A stretch of DNA of 64,000 nucleotides, taken from positions 186,001 to 250,000 of the forward strand of contig NZ_ML660052.1 of the NCBI RefSeq assembly GCF_007004665.1, in the 5' to 3' direction. Below the pieces are notes generated by a model. That model made no database searches. It had not been told where the DNA came from and worked only from the letters and a program-made list of their open reading frames with translations. The DNA is from Denitrobaculum tricleocarpae (lineage in GTDB: Bacteria; Pseudomonadota; Alphaproteobacteria; Kiloniellales; Kiloniellaceae). Shown in pieces: positions 19,778-29,534 of the stretch; within the stretch, counting starts at the first letter, position 1; every line of letters starts with the position of its first letter. The position numbers were made by a program, and so were the translations under genes.

Positions 19778-21148
19778 ATGGATACTTCCTCCTGGAATGG
19801 GATTGGCCGCCGGGTAGCACTGCACAATTTGGCAGAACTGAAGGCGGTGCATGAAGATGCAAAACCAGCGCCGTCTTTTATGGAGGATACGCGTAGCCCC
19901 GAACTGGCCGAGACCGTGCTTCAGAAGGTTGTAAGCCTTAACGCTGAAGGACGCAGCGGCGAGGTCAGAAGGCAATATGATCCGGCGCATGCGCCCTTTA
20001 TTCCTGAGTTGGAGATGGGAGGGCGCGGTTTGTCGCAGTGCGCGATTTTGGGGCCCGACGAGTTTCTCGTCTGCCAGGGCACTCCTTTCTCGGAGATGAC
20101 AACCTGGCATATCAAGGATGGTTCGATTGAAGTCTGCGATCCGCTTCAGGGATTCACGTGGTCGCGGAACCGCAAGTTTTTTCTATCGATTCAACATGAC
20201 GGTCGTTTGATTGTAAGCAGAGGTTTCGGCGAAACGCCACTTGTCTCGATCCCCAGCGTACCCGGATCCGCATTCATCCCAGAGGGGCTGACTGAAGAAC
20301 TCAGGCTAAGACTTGAGTTCCCGCACGACTCCGCCACCTACACCCATATTTCGATCTCCGACGATGGTGAAAAGATCCTTCTGGCCGACTTTTACAGAGG
20401 CGTCATTTTATTAAGCAAAAGGCAATCTGATTGGACGCATCAGCTTCTCTTCCCTTCTTTGACGTTTGGTCTGGAAGAACAGATGCGGGAAGATTTGCTT
20501 GCTGATGAAAAGTTCAGACCATTCTTAGATATGTTGCATGCAGCGCTTTCGCCTGATGGAAGATTTGCGGCATTTGGTACTCAGACTTCAGGGCACCATG
20601 TGGTTTGCTTAGATGATCTGGAAACTCCTACCTTCTTGGCCGAATTGGGAACATACAGCGATTATCCCCACGACGTGTGCTTCAGTGATGACAGTTTATT
20701 TTTAGCGACAAATTCTTGTAGCTTTTACAATGGCGTAACCTACGTCACGAAATTAACGGATATTGAAGATCGGAGCGATAAGAAGGAGAGGGCGTCAGGT
20801 GAGGATGTAATACTAAACGATTACTTGCGCGTCTATGCTTCCGGTTATCTACCTCTATCAATGACAGCGGAGGAGACCGGAGCATTTCTGCTTGCCGGTG
20901 CAGGTTTTGCGGCCTGTGTGACTCCCGACAGAAAACTTCTCTGGGAGGTTGAGTTCGGGTCAAGTGCGGGTGACGTAGATGTATGCCCGAGTACCGGAAG
21001 AGTGCTGATTGCCAGCTACTCCGGGATGTTGCATCTCTTTGATCCTTCGAAACGACAAGAGGTGCCAATCTTCGCAGGTTATCAGGCGCCGTTGGAAGAA
21101 CGCCGATGGCTTTTCTGGGATCGCCTGGAACGCCCCATTGTCTGGTAG
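19778..21148 (+). CDS. Beta-propeller-like protein of unknown function
   Basis: The 456-residue protein has no signal peptide or membrane segment. Repeated short motifs of the type HISISDDGEKILLAD, ALSPDGRFAAFGT, DVCFSDDSLFLATN and DVCPSTGRVLIASY suggest WD40/YVTN-like beta-propeller blades over about residues 90-440. I do not recognise a family. Codon use and GC are visibly lower than in its neighbours, and the gene is bracketed by two strong terminators, so it is a one-gene transcription unit and may have been acquired. The ATG at 19778 is the first in frame; the ribosome site is weak. Confidence 0.75.
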   Translation: MDTSSWNGIGRRVALHNLAELKAVHEDAKPAPSFMEDTRSPELAETVLQKVVSLNAEGRSGEVRRQYDPAHAPFIPELEMGGRGLSQCAILGPDEFLVCQGTPFSEMTTWHIKDGSIEVCDPLQGFTWSRNRKFFLSIQHDGRLIVSRGFGETPLVSIPSVPGSAFIPEGLTEELRLRLEFPHDSATYTHISISDDGEKILLADFYRGVILLSKRQSDWTHQLLFPSLTFGLEEQMREDLLADEKFRPFLDMLHAALSPDGRFAAFGTQTSGHHVVCLDDLETPTFLAELGTYSDYPHDVCFSDDSLFLATNSCSFYNGVTYVTKLTDIEDRSDKKERASGEDVILNDYLRVYASGYLPLSMTAEETGAFLLAGAGFAACVTPDRKLLWEVEFGSSAGDVDVCPSTGRVLIASYSGMLHLFDPSKRQEVPIFAGYQAPLEERRWLFWDRLERPIVW

Positions 21149-21211
21149 CGTTTAACCGCTTTTAACTCCGGCTTTGGCGGGATACGGGCTAGCAATTTGA
21201 TTGGCGTTTGG

Positions 21212-21256
21212 AAAACATGGCCATCAAGCTTTGTTACTTGACGGCCATGTTTTTTT
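21212..21256. terminator. Bidirectional terminator between propeller gene and pheT
   Basis: AAAACATGGCC and GGCCATGTTTTTTT pair, and the stem is extended by ATCAAG/CTTGAC. T-runs follow on both strands. It separates the convergent propeller gene and pheT. Confidence 0.88.
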
Positions 21257-21265
21257 CCAGAGGGC

Positions 21266-23671
21266 CTAACCCCGCAGTGTGCCGCCTGTCGCCTTGGCAA
21301 CCTGAGCGACAACCTTGGCGGCGACCGCGTCGATTTCTTCGTCGGTCATGGTCTTTTGCGTCGGCTGCAAAGTTACGGAGATCGCGAGGGACTTCTTGCC
21401 CTCTTCGATGCCTTTGCCGCTGTAGACATCGAAGAGCTCCACGTCGGTGATCAGCTGCTTGTCGGCACCTTTGGCGGCGCGCAGCAGCTTCTCGGCCGGC
21501 GTGTCGGCGGCCACGACGAAGGCGAAGTCCCGCTCGACCGGCTGATAGATTGAAAGTTCGAGCGCCGGCTTAATCTTGCCCGAAGCCTTGGCCTTGGGCT
21601 GTGGAACCGCGTCAATGAAGACTTCGAAGGCCACCGCCGGTCCCTTCAGGTCCATGGCGTTCAGCACACGCGGATGCAGTTCACCGAAATACCCCATCAC
21701 CTTCGGACCCAGCCGGAAGGCGCCGGAGCGACCCGGATGGTACCAGGAAGGCGCATCGGCGGAGACCTGCAGATTCGCGACCGGAGCACCGATCACCTCC
21801 AGGGCGGCCATGGCGTCGCCCTTGGCGTCGAAGGCATCGAGCAGGCGGCCCTTGGCCTCCCAGTGACGGCCTTTCGGCGCGCCGCTGCGCAGACCCGCAG
21901 CAACCAGCATCTGGCCGGTCGGGCTGTCATCGTGATATTGCGGTCCGATCTCGAAGAGCGCGTTGTCCGGGAAGCCACGGTCGCTGTTCCGCGCCGCCGA
22001 AGCCACCAGGGTCGGCAGGGCCGAAGGGCGCATCACATCCAGGTCGCTGGAGATCGGATTGACCAGAGTCAGTTCCTCCTTCGCACCGCCGAAGAGCCCG
22101 GCCTGTTTGCGCGAGATGAAGGAGAAGGTGACGCATTCTTCCAGGCCACGCCAGGCCAGGGCATTGCGTACGAAACTGCGCCGTTTCTGGCTGAGGGTCA
22201 GCACGCCTTGCGGCAGAACCCGGTCCCGGTCCAGCGGCACGACGGGAATGTTGTCGAAGCCGTGGATACGCATGATCTCCTCGACCAGGCAGGCTTCGCA
22301 TTCGACGTCGTTGCGCCAGAGCGGCACGACCGCATCCAGGCCTTCTGCGGTTTCGGTGACCTCGAATTCGAGATCCTTGAGAATCCGGACCTGCTCATCG
22401 AAGGGAATTTCGATGCCACCCAGGGTTTGAACCCGGCCCTTGCGCAGCGAGAGCTTGCGTTTGACCGCAGGGTGTTCGCCCGCCGAAACCGTCTCGCTGG
22501 CTTCGCCGCCGCAGAGTTCCAGGATCAGCTTGCTGGCAACCTCGACGCCCCAGAGGGCCGAGTCCGGGTCCAGTCCGCGCTCGAAGCGGTAGCGCGCGTC
22601 GGAGAGAATGCCCAGCTTGCGGCCGGTAATGGCGACCCGCGCCGGATCGAAGAGAGCGACCTCGAGGAAAACCTCTGTGGTTTCTTCCGAGCAGCCGGAG
22701 AGCTCGCCACCCATGACGCCGCCGATCCCCTCGGGACCATTTTCGTCGGCGATGATGACCATCTCGTTGTCGAACTTGTAGGTATCTCCGTCCAGCGCCA
22801 GGATTTCCTCGCCTTCGCGGGCCAGGCGCATGGTTACGTCGCCTTTGACCTTCTGGGCGTCGAAAACGTGCAGCGGGCGGTTCAAATCGTAGGTCACATA
22901 GTTGGTGATATCGACCAGCGCCGAAATCGGACGCAGGCCGATGGCGCGCAGACGGTCCTGCAGCCAGCGGGGGCTAGGGCCGTTCTTAACGCCCCGGAAA
23001 TAACGCCCGGCCACGTAGGGGCAGAGATCCTGCTGATCGGCGGGCAGATCCCGGCGCCACTTGATGGGCGATTCGAAGTCGCCCTTGGTCGAGGGGAAGG
23101 CGAGGGGCTTGAGCTTGCCCAGCCCCGCCGCCGCCAGATCCCGCGCCACACCGCGCACGCCCAGGCAGTCGCCCCGGTTCGGCGTGATGGCGATATCGAT
23201 CACCGGATCGTTCAGGCCCGCGAGCTCCGCATAGGGCACGCCGATGGCCGTGCCTTGAGGCAGTTCGATGATGCCGTCATGCTCGTCGGAGATGCCCATC
23301 TCGCGCTCGGAGACCAGCATGCCGTTGGAGTCCTCGCCGCGGATGTTGCCGGGCTTGAGCACCATGTCGGTGCCGGGCACATAGCTGCCCGAGGGCGCGA
23401 AGACGCCGACCATGCCGGTGCGGGCGTTGGGCGCGCCGCAGACGACCTGAACCTCGCCGTCCTCTGTCTGCACCCGGCAGACCCGCAGGCGGTCGGCGTT
23501 GGGATGCTGTTTGGCCTCGATGACATGGGCGGATTTGAAGGGCGCGAGCGCCGCCGCGCGGTCCTCGATCTCCTCGACCTCCAGGCCGATCATGGAAAGG
23601 GCCGCGGCGATCTCGTCCAGGGAAGCCTCGGTTTCGAGGTGGTCCTTGAGCCAGCTGAGGGTGAACTTCAT
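21266..23671 (-). CDS. pheT: Phenylalanine-tRNA ligase beta subunit
   Basis: The 801-residue subunit begins MKFTLSWLKDHLETEASLDE. It has the N-terminal tRNA-binding fold (AHVIEAKQHPNADRLRVCRV), the B3/B4 editing region, B5, and a C-terminal ferredoxin-fold anticodon-binding domain (ELSIYQPVERDFAFVVAADTP region). The length matches the family. With PheS it forms the alpha2-beta2 synthetase. It starts four bases after the pheS stop and is the last gene of the thrS-to-pheT block. Confidence 0.97.
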   Translation of the reverse strand: MKFTLSWLKDHLETEASLDEIAAALSMIGLEVEEIEDRAAALAPFKSAHVIEAKQHPNADRLRVCRVQTEDGEVQVVCGAPNARTGMVGVFAPSGSYVPGTDMVLKPGNIRGEDSNGMLVSEREMGISDEHDGIIELPQGTAIGVPYAELAGLNDPVIDIAITPNRGDCLGVRGVARDLAAAGLGKLKPLAFPSTKGDFESPIKWRRDLPADQQDLCPYVAGRYFRGVKNGPSPRWLQDRLRAIGLRPISALVDITNYVTYDLNRPLHVFDAQKVKGDVTMRLAREGEEILALDGDTYKFDNEMVIIADENGPEGIGGVMGGELSGCSEETTEVFLEVALFDPARVAITGRKLGILSDARYRFERGLDPDSALWGVEVASKLILELCGGEASETVSAGEHPAVKRKLSLRKGRVQTLGGIEIPFDEQVRILKDLEFEVTETAEGLDAVVPLWRNDVECEACLVEEIMRIHGFDNIPVVPLDRDRVLPQGVLTLSQKRRSFVRNALAWRGLEECVTFSFISRKQAGLFGGAKEELTLVNPISSDLDVMRPSALPTLVASAARNSDRGFPDNALFEIGPQYHDDSPTGQMLVAAGLRSGAPKGRHWEAKGRLLDAFDAKGDAMAALEVIGAPVANLQVSADAPSWYHPGRSGAFRLGPKVMGYFGELHPRVLNAMDLKGPAVAFEVFIDAVPQPKAKASGKIKPALELSIYQPVERDFAFVVAADTPAEKLLRAAKGADKQLITDVELFDVYSGKGIEEGKKSLAISVTLQPTQKTMTDEEIDAVAAKVVAQVAKATGGTLRG

Positions 23672-23675
23672 GAGC

Positions 23676-24743
23676 CTAGAGTCCTCTCACCATGCTGGGG
23701 GTCTCGAGCGGCAGGAAGCCGAAGTGCCGCAGCCACCGCAGGTCGGAATCGTAGAAGGGGCGCAGGTCGGGCATGCCGTACTTCAGCATGGCGATCCGTT
23801 CGATCCCCATCCCGAAGGCGAAGCCCTGGTACTTGGTGGCATCGATCCCGCAGTGTTCCAGCACCTTGGGATGAACCATGCCGCAGCCCAGGATTTCCAG
23901 CCAGTCGGCGCCGCCGATCTTGAGCTGGCCGCCGTCGCGGGTGCAGCCGATATCGACCTCCGCCGAGGGTTCGGTGAAGGGGAAGTAGCTGGAGCGGAAG
24001 CGCACCGGCAGGTCGTCGATGCCGAAGAAGGCCCGGCAGAACTCGATCAGGGTGCCTTTCAGATGGCCCATATGGGTCTTATCGTCGATCACGAGACCCT
24101 CGACCTGATGGAACATGGGCGAGTGGGTGGCGTCGTGATCGGCGCGGTAGGTGCGCCCCGGCACAATGATGCGGATCGGCGGCGTGGTGCTCTGCATGGT
24201 GCGGATCTGGACCGGAGAGGTATGGGTCCGCAGCACCTGCCGGCTGCCGTCCTCGCGCTCGGGCAGATAAAAGGTGTCGAATTCCTGCCGCGCGGGATGC
24301 TCTGGCGGAATGTTCAGGGCGGTGAAGTTGTGAAAGTCGTCCTCGATATCCGGACCTTCGGCCACGGAGAAGCCCATCTCGCCGAAGATGGCGATCAGTT
24401 CCTCGACGGTCTGGCTGAGCGGGTGCAGGTGGCCGAGAGTGCTGGGGCGCGCGGGCAGGGAGACGTCGATGGTCTCCTGCGCCAGACGGGCTTCCAGCTC
24501 GGCTTCCTTAAGGGTTTCGCGGCGGGCGTCGATGGCTTCGGCCAGGGCGGTCTTGACGACGTTGAGGGCCTGACCGGCTTCCCGGCGTTCGTCCGGTGAC
24601 AAGCCGCCCAGCGTTTTCATCAGCTGGGTGACCTGGCCTTTTTTGCCCAGGGCCTGAACGCGGATCGTCTCCAGCGTCTCGACGTCGCCGGCGCCTGCGA
24701 TCTCTGCTGTCAGGCTGTCGCGAAGGTTTTCGAGGTTCTCCAT
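23676..24743 (-). CDS. pheS: Phenylalanine-tRNA ligase alpha subunit
   Basis: The 355-residue catalytic class II subunit has an N-terminal coiled coil ([20 protein letters not shown]) and the class II motifs, including [32 protein letters not shown] and the C-terminal [13 protein letters not shown]. It charges tRNA-Phe together with PheT. It lies 234 bases after rplT; that gap contains a hairpin with a short U-rich tail that could attenuate read-through. Confidence 0.97.
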   Translation of the reverse strand: MENLENLRDSLTAEIAGAGDVETLETIRVQALGKKGQVTQLMKTLGGLSPDERREAGQALNVVKTALAEAIDARRETLKEAELEARLAQETIDVSLPARPSTLGHLHPLSQTVEELIAIFGEMGFSVAEGPDIEDDFHNFTALNIPPEHPARQEFDTFYLPEREDGSRQVLRTHTSPVQIRTMQSTTPPIRIIVPGRTYRADHDATHSPMFHQVEGLVIDDKTHMGHLKGTLIEFCRAFFGIDDLPVRFRSSYFPFTEPSAEVDIGCTRDGGQLKIGGADWLEILGCGMVHPKVLEHCGIDATKYQGFAFGMGIERIAMLKYGMPDLRPFYDSDLRWLRHFGFLPLETPSMVRGL

Positions 24744-24872
24744 GTGCTTCCCGGTCGGAGTTGCCGGGATCCTGGAGTCTCGCCAGCGTCAGATCCGCCG
24801 GCTTTCCAGCCCCGATCTCCGCCGGTCCCTATTCGCTTTTGTTGGGGCGAGGCCTGCTCGGGCGGGAAAGAC

Positions 24873-24891
24873 AAAACCGGGGGCCGGTTTT
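24873..24891 (-). terminator. Candidate attenuator/terminator between rplT and pheS
   Basis: On the minus strand AAAACCGG-CCC-CCGGTTTT is a perfect 8-bp stem followed by GTCTTT. It lies between rplT and pheS in the 234-base gap 24744-24977. I looked for a phenylalanine-rich leader peptide there and found none. Confidence 0.45.
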
Positions 24892-24977
24892 CGCCTGAAC
24901 GCGCCAAAGGGTCTCGCGGGGTCGTCTGGTCGGCGCGGGCCGCCGCGATCCGTCGCAGCAGCCCATTGCCTTGGTCT

Positions 24978-25340
24978 TTAAGCGGTCTTGAGAGCGGCCT
25001 GAGCCTGATCGACAAGGCTCTTAAACGCGGCCGGCTCGTGGATCGCGAGGTCGGAAAGAACCTTGCGGTCCAGCTCGATGCCGGCGCGTTTCATACCGTT
25101 CATAAACTGCGAATAGGACAAACCGTGCTCCCGGGCGCCAGCATTGATGCGCTGGATCCACAGGCCACGGAAATTGCGTTTTTTGACCCGGCGGTCGCGG
25201 TAAGCGTACTGGAGACCCTTCTCCACCCGCTCGACGGCCACCCGGAAAACGTTTTTACCGCGTCCCCGATAGCCCTTGGCCATCTTGACGACTTTTTTAT
25301 GGCGCGCACGTGCCGTGACGCCTCGACTTACTCTTGCCAT
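24978..25340 (-). CDS. rplT: 50S ribosomal protein L20
   Basis: The 120-residue basic protein begins [20 protein letters not shown], with [13 protein letters not shown] following, as in all L20 proteins. L20 is an early-binding 23S rRNA assembly protein and in several bacteria represses its own operon. It follows rpmI by 13 bases. Confidence 0.98.
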   Translation of the reverse strand: MARVSRGVTARARHKKVVKMAKGYRGRGKNVFRVAVERVEKGLQYAYRDRRVKKRNFRGLWIQRINAGAREHGLSYSQFMNGMKRAGIELDRKVLSDLAIHEPAAFKSLVDQAQAALKTA

Positions 25341-25353
25341 CTGTCAGGTTTCC

Positions 25354-25554
25354 TTAAGCGTAGGGGAGGAAGTTGCGTTTGATGATCCGGGCATCGGCGT
25401 CGCACATGATGGTCGTGCCGCGCGCCTTGCGCTTCATCGACTGACTGCGGCGGCGCAGCATATGGCGTTTACCAGCCTGATTCATCACAACTTTTCCGGA
25501 TCCGGTGAGCCGGAAGCGCTTCTTGGCGCCTGACTTGGTCTTCAACTTGGGCAT
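25354..25554 (-). CDS. rpmI: 50S ribosomal protein L35
   Basis: The 66-residue protein begins [20 protein letters not shown] and has the usual [16 protein letters not shown]. The ATG at 25554 gives the family length; the frame is open further upstream, but that part is not L35. A promoter at 25637-25665 precedes it, and rplT follows. Confidence 0.98.
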   Translation of the reverse strand: MPKLKTKSGAKKRFRLTGSGKVVMNQAGKRHMLRRRSQSMKRKARGTTIMCDADARIIKRNFLPYA

Positions 25555-25636
25555 TTTGCATTCCTTTCGTTGGAAACGAACCTTTCGTGAGCCGCTGGGC
25601 ATGCCCTTTCGCCCGACCGCTCGTTTGAAGCCGCAG

Positions 25637-25665
25637 GTTATAGCGGCCGAAGTCACGCAATGCAA
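25637..25665 (-). promoter_or_regulatory. Sigma-70-type promoter of rpmI-rplT
   Basis: On the minus strand TTGCAT and TATAAC are separated by exactly 17 bases, about 85 bases before the rpmI start. Just upstream on that strand lies an inverted repeat GAGATCCC/GGGATCTC (25666-25694) that could end the infC transcript. Confidence 0.6.
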
Positions 25666-25810
25666 GAGATCCCGGCGCGGCGCGCAGGGATCTCCATGAC
25701 TTATTCTATCTCATTGATAAGTAAGTCAATTTCAGAGCCGTTTGAGGCTCGCTCCAACCGGCGGGTACGGGCACCCGGCCGGGGGCTGGCGGTTCCGGCG
25801 GCCCTTTACA

Positions 25811-26347
25811 TCAACGGGGCGCCAGAACCATGATCATCTGACGGCCTTCCAGCTTGGGAAACTGCTCAACCTTGGCAACTTCCTCCAGCTCGCCGCGGAC
25901 CTTGTGCAGGACCTTCAGGCCCAGATCCTGGTGGACCATCTCGCGGCCCCGGAAGCGCATGGTCACCTTGACCTTGTCGCCTTCGCCGATGAAGCGGTTG
26001 GCGGCGCGCATCTTCACGTCGTAATCGTGCGAATCGATATTCGGTCGCATCTTGATCTCTTTGACGTCGATGACCTTCTGCTTCTTCCGGGCCTCGTTCT
26101 TTTTCTTCTGCGCCTCGTAGCGGAATCGCCCGTAATCCAGGATTTTACAGACGGGTGGGTCTGCATTGGGCGAAATCTCAACGAGATCCAAACCGGCGGC
26201 GAAGGCGCGCTGCAGCGCATCGCTCTTGGAAACGACCCCGACCTGCTCGCCGTTTTCATCGACGAGGCGGACCGTTGGAACGCCAATTTGTTCGTTCACA
26301 CGCGGTCCATCTCGGGACGGCGTGAGATCTACGGGTGGACGTGCTAT
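25811..26347 (-). CDS. infC: Translation initiation factor IF-3 with ATA start codon
   Basis: The 178-residue protein has the IF-3 N-domain ([19 protein letters not shown]), the lysine-rich linker ([17 protein letters not shown]) and the C-domain ([12 protein letters not shown], ending MIMVLAPR). The family's usual N-terminal sequence, ending [11 protein letters not shown], is only obtained from an ATA codon at 26347, which has a perfect GGAGGAG seven bases upstream and no ATG, GTG or TTG nearby that would do. Rare starts are known in infC (AUU in E. coli) and let IF-3 repress its own synthesis. The gap of 256 bases to rpmI holds a promoter. Confidence 0.93.
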   Translation of the reverse strand: MARPPVDLTPSRDGPRVNEQIGVPTVRLVDENGEQVGVVSKSDALQRAFAAGLDLVEISPNADPPVCKILDYGRFRYEAQKKKNEARKKQKVIDVKEIKMRPNIDSHDYDVKMRAANRFIGEGDKVKVTMRFRGREMVHQDLGLKVLHKVRGELEEVAKVEQFPKLEGRQMIMVLAPR

Positions 26348-26602
26348 TGCTAAACTCCTCCGTTAGCCAAATAATTCTTTGAGACCGGCCGTTCCCTCTG
26401 AAGCGAAGGAAACGCCCGTCAGCCTCATCTTCTCTATAATAGAGCGCAAATCGTGTTTTGGGATGATTGATTCCGTTAAACCCGACGTCACTCTGTTCCA
26501 TAACGGATGCCACCCGCGGCCGTGAAAACAGCCGGGCCGGAGAGCCGATATGGTATTTTCCCCTCTCGCCGGACCAAAAAAGTCCGGTTTTACTTCATGT
26601 TA

Positions 26603-26837
26603 GAGAGCTCTCGCTCTCTTTACCCTTTTATCGGAGGCTGATTCACGCACTGCCTTTCGGCGGTGCGATCAGGCTCCCTGGAGAGCTTTCGCTCTCCATA
26701 CCCTTTGAATTCGGAGACTGATTCACGCGCTGCCTTTCGGCAGTGCGATCAGGCTCCCTGGAGAGCTTTCGCTCTCCATATCCTCTAAACTCGGAGGCTG
26801 ATTCACGCATTGCCTTTCGGCAATGCGATCAGGCTCC
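26603..26837 (-). repeat. 80-bp tandem repeat with two hairpins per unit, three units
   Basis: Three near-identical units of about 80 bp carry a small hairpin (GAGAGCtttCGCTCTC type) and a larger one, CTGATTCACGC-ACTGCC-tttc-GGCGGT-GCGATCAGG. The three large hairpins begin near 26638, 26718 and 26798. The stem centre varies (CACTGCC, CGCTGCC, CATTGCC) with matching changes on the other arm. The unit nearest thrS overlaps the gene: the last two thrS codons and its TGA are part of the repeat. The array fills much of the 481-base gap between thrS and infC. A further hairpin CCGGACC/GTCCGG lies at about 26571-26587. Confidence 0.9.
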
Positions 26838-28748
26838 GGACGGCGATGTCGCCTCTTCCCCCAACAGGGCGACGGCGTCTTCCAGGCTCAGGATCTGCTG
26901 TTCCTTGCTGCCCAGACGCCGCAGCGCCACCTTGCCTTCTTCCGCCTCGCGCCGGCCCACGACTGCGATCACAGGGACCTTGGCCAGGCTGTGTTCACGG
27001 ATCTTATAATTGATCTTCTCGTTACGAAGGTCAATTTCCGTACGCAGACCCGCGGATTTTAGCGCAGCCTGCACCTTACGGCCATAGTCGTCTGCATCCG
27101 AGGTGATCGGGGCCACCGCGACCTGCACCGGCGCAAGCCAAAGCGGGAAGCGCCCGCCGAAGTGCTCGATCAGGATCGCCAGGAAGCGCTCGAAGGAACC
27201 AATGATTGCGCGATGCAGCATCACCGGGCGGTGACGCTTGTCGTCCTCACCGATATAGGTGGCGTCCAGGCGCTCCGGCAAGACGAAATCGACCTGCAGC
27301 GTACCGCACTGCCAGTCGCGGCCGATGGCGTCGCGCAGCACGAATTCCAGCTTCGGCCCGTAAAAGGCGCCCTCGCCGGGATTGAGCGAATACTCGATGC
27401 CGGTCTTCTCGACCGCCTCTTTCAGGGCCGTCTCGGCCTTGTCCCAGGTCTCGTCAGTTCCCGCGCGCACGTCCGGCCGGTCCGAGAACTTCACGACGAA
27501 GTCCTCGAAGCCCAGATCCTTGTAGATGCTGGACAGCAGCTCGCAGAAGATCACCGTCTCGCTGTTAATCTGGTCTTCCGTGCAGAAGATATGGGCGTCG
27601 TCCTGGGTAAAGGCGCGCACCCGCATCAGGCCGTGCAGCGCGCCCGAGGGCTCGTTGCGGTGGCAGTTGCCGAATTCGGCCATGCGCAGGGGCAGGTCGC
27701 GGTAGCTGGTCTGACCCTGACGGAAGATCTGGACGTGGGCCGGGCAGTTCATGGGCTTGACCGCCAGCACCCGGTCGTCGTCGCTGACCGCCGTGAACAT
27801 ATGCTCGCGGAACTTCTCCCAGTGGCCCGAGGCCTCCCAGAGGGAGCGGTCGATCAGCTGCGGCGTCTTGACCTCGACGTAGTCGGCGGCCTCCAGGCGC
27901 GCGCGGATGTAGCGCTCAACCGCCCGGTAAAGCTCCCAGCCCTTGGGGTGCCAGAAGACCGAGCCGACCGCCTCTTCCTGCAGGTGGAAGAGGTTCATCT
28001 CCTTGCCCAGGCGCCGGTGGTCGCGCTTTTCGGCCTCTTCCATCATGTGGAGGTAGGCTTTCAGCTGCTTTTCGCTCGCCCAGCAGGTGCCGTAGATGCG
28101 CTGCAACTGCTCGTTCTTGGAATCGCCGCGCCAGTAGGCGCCGGACACCCGCAGCAGCTTGAAGGCGTGGCCCAGCTTGCCGGTGGAGGGCAGGTGCGGC
28201 CCCGTGCAGAGGTCGAGCCAGTTGCCCTGCCGGTAGATCGAGATCTCCGCGTCGCGGGGCAGGGTCTCGATATGCTCGGCCTTGTATTTCTCGCCCATCT
28301 CCATGAAGAGGCGGATGGCGTCATCCCGGTCCCAGACCTCGCGCGTGATGGCCTCGTCGCGGTCGACGATCTCATGCATGCGCTTTTCGATGACCTCCAG
28401 GTCCTCGGTCGTGAAGGGCTCCTTGCGCGCGAAGTCGTAAAAAAAGCCGTTTTCGGTCGCGGGGCCGAAGGTCACCTGGGTCTCGGGATAGAGCTCCTGC
28501 ACGGCCTCGGCCAGCACATGCGCGCAGTCGTGACGCAGCAGTTCAAGGCTGTCCTCGTGCTTGGTCGTGACGATTTCGACGGTGGTGTCCTGCTCGACAA
28601 GAAAGGCCAGATCCTTGACCGTGCCGTCAGCCTTCAGCGCCAGGGCGTCTTTCGCCAGGCGCGGGCCGATGGCGGCGGCGATTTCGGCGCCGGAAACCGC
28701 CGCTTCGAAATCGCGCCGACTTCCGTCGGGCAGATTGATTGCAACCAT
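26829..28748 (-). CDS. thrS: Threonine-tRNA ligase
   Basis: The 639-residue enzyme has the N-terminal TGS domain ([20 protein letters not shown]), the editing domain with its HxxxH site ([10 protein letters not shown]), a class II catalytic core with zinc ligands ([28 protein letters not shown]) and an anticodon-binding C-terminus. It is the first gene of the leftward thrS-infC-rpmI-rplT-pheS-pheT block. Its stop codon and last residues lie within the 80-bp repeat array. A promoter lies at 28824-28851. Confidence 0.97.
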   Translation of the reverse strand: MVAINLPDGSRRDFEAAVSGAEIAAAIGPRLAKDALALKADGTVKDLAFLVEQDTTVEIVTTKHEDSLELLRHDCAHVLAEAVQELYPETQVTFGPATENGFFYDFARKEPFTTEDLEVIEKRMHEIVDRDEAITREVWDRDDAIRLFMEMGEKYKAEHIETLPRDAEISIYRQGNWLDLCTGPHLPSTGKLGHAFKLLRVSGAYWRGDSKNEQLQRIYGTCWASEKQLKAYLHMMEEAEKRDHRRLGKEMNLFHLQEEAVGSVFWHPKGWELYRAVERYIRARLEAADYVEVKTPQLIDRSLWEASGHWEKFREHMFTAVSDDDRVLAVKPMNCPAHVQIFRQGQTSYRDLPLRMAEFGNCHRNEPSGALHGLMRVRAFTQDDAHIFCTEDQINSETVIFCELLSSIYKDLGFEDFVVKFSDRPDVRAGTDETWDKAETALKEAVEKTGIEYSLNPGEGAFYGPKLEFVLRDAIGRDWQCGTLQVDFVLPERLDATYIGEDDKRHRPVMLHRAIIGSFERFLAILIEHFGGRFPLWLAPVQVAVAPITSDADDYGRKVQAALKSAGLRTEIDLRNEKINYKIREHSLAKVPVIAVVGRREAEEGKVALRRLGSKEQQILSLEDAVALLGEEATSPSGA

Positions 28749-28823
28749 GAAACTTAGCTTCTTAACCTCTTGTGTCTGGACATGAAAACAACCACCGCAG
28801 CTCTGCCGCAGTGCGAAACGCGC

Positions 28824-28851
28824 AATGTAGAAGGATTCCAGGGACTGTCAA
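28824..28851 (-). promoter_or_regulatory. Sigma-70-type promoter of thrS
   Basis: On the minus strand TTGACA and TACATT are separated by 16 bases, leaving a leader of about 70 bases before thrS. The leader can fold (CGCACTGCGGCAG/CTGCGGTGG region); I see no T-box motif. The remainder of 28749-28995 shows no gene. Confidence 0.65.
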
Positions 28852-28995
28852 GAATGGTGGGGGCTTAGGACGCCATCGGGGATCAGGCTGCGGAAACGTC
28901 GCAGGTTAATCGGCATTACGCGATTGAACCGACTTCGAGCCTACGACGGCGTTCTTTCCGTCGCGTTTGAACAGATAGTGTTTTTATCAGGCAGA

Positions 28996-29532
28996 CTATT
29001 TGTCAGGGAATTTATCTATGAAAGTCGTAAGCCAATGCCGCATCTCTTCTTTGCGTGAAGAGAGTTCTATCCCATTTCTGTCAATTTGCTGGATCGCAGC
29101 TTTGGAAATGCTTACCAGTTCACATGTGAATTCGTGGTTGCTTCGAAAATAGTCGCTTTCAGCCGAGATGACATTTGCAAGCAAATCGCCCGGATAGAAA
29201 TCCCCCTCAGTGAAGGGGGCTCTCTTGAGGACATCAAGCGCTTTTGGCATCAGGTGCTTTCAGCCGATGTTCTGGCCGATCATGATTCGGAGATCCTCGA
29301 CGGTGAACTCCTCTAGAGGTTTGCGCCGAAGTTCGTGGCAAGTCAGAACCAAATGAGAATCGAACTCCGGCTCTCTCCATATCTGATTTTCAAGTTCTTC
29401 AAGAGTGGCATTCAATTTGGCGGCCCACCGCTAGTCGAGTTGTTTTTTCTCGCTTTGATCGTCTAGCATTCGTGTCCTCAGCTCAACAAGTGATCCGATC
29501 GGTCCCGACTCGGTTTTTTTCAAAGATTCCAT
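28996..29532 (-). pseudogene. Degenerate CdiI-type (CdiI_3 family) immunity gene with two in-frame stops
   Basis: A single frame from ATG 29532 (or ATG 29469, which has GAGGACACGA upstream) runs to the stop at 28996 but is broken by a TAG about 12 codons after 29469 and by a TGA further on. Across both stops the frame keeps a recognisable contact-dependent-inhibition immunity pattern: LVLTCHELRRKPLEEFTVED, LRIMIGQNIG, then LMPKALDVLKRAP and EGDFYPGDLLANVI. No frameshift is needed. It follows the urea-carboxylase-associated gene by two bases. No toxin (CdiA) gene is near. It is likely an orphan immunity gene in early decay. Confidence 0.7.
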
Positions 29533-29534
29533 GT

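Noticed and set aside
24744-24977. Phenylalanine leader peptide before pheS
   Set aside because: Translation of the minus strand shows no run of Phe codons in a short frame.
28749-28823. T-box or other riboswitch in the thrS leader
   Set aside because: The leader is only about 70 bases and lacks the conserved T-box sequence; T-boxes are also not expected in this group.
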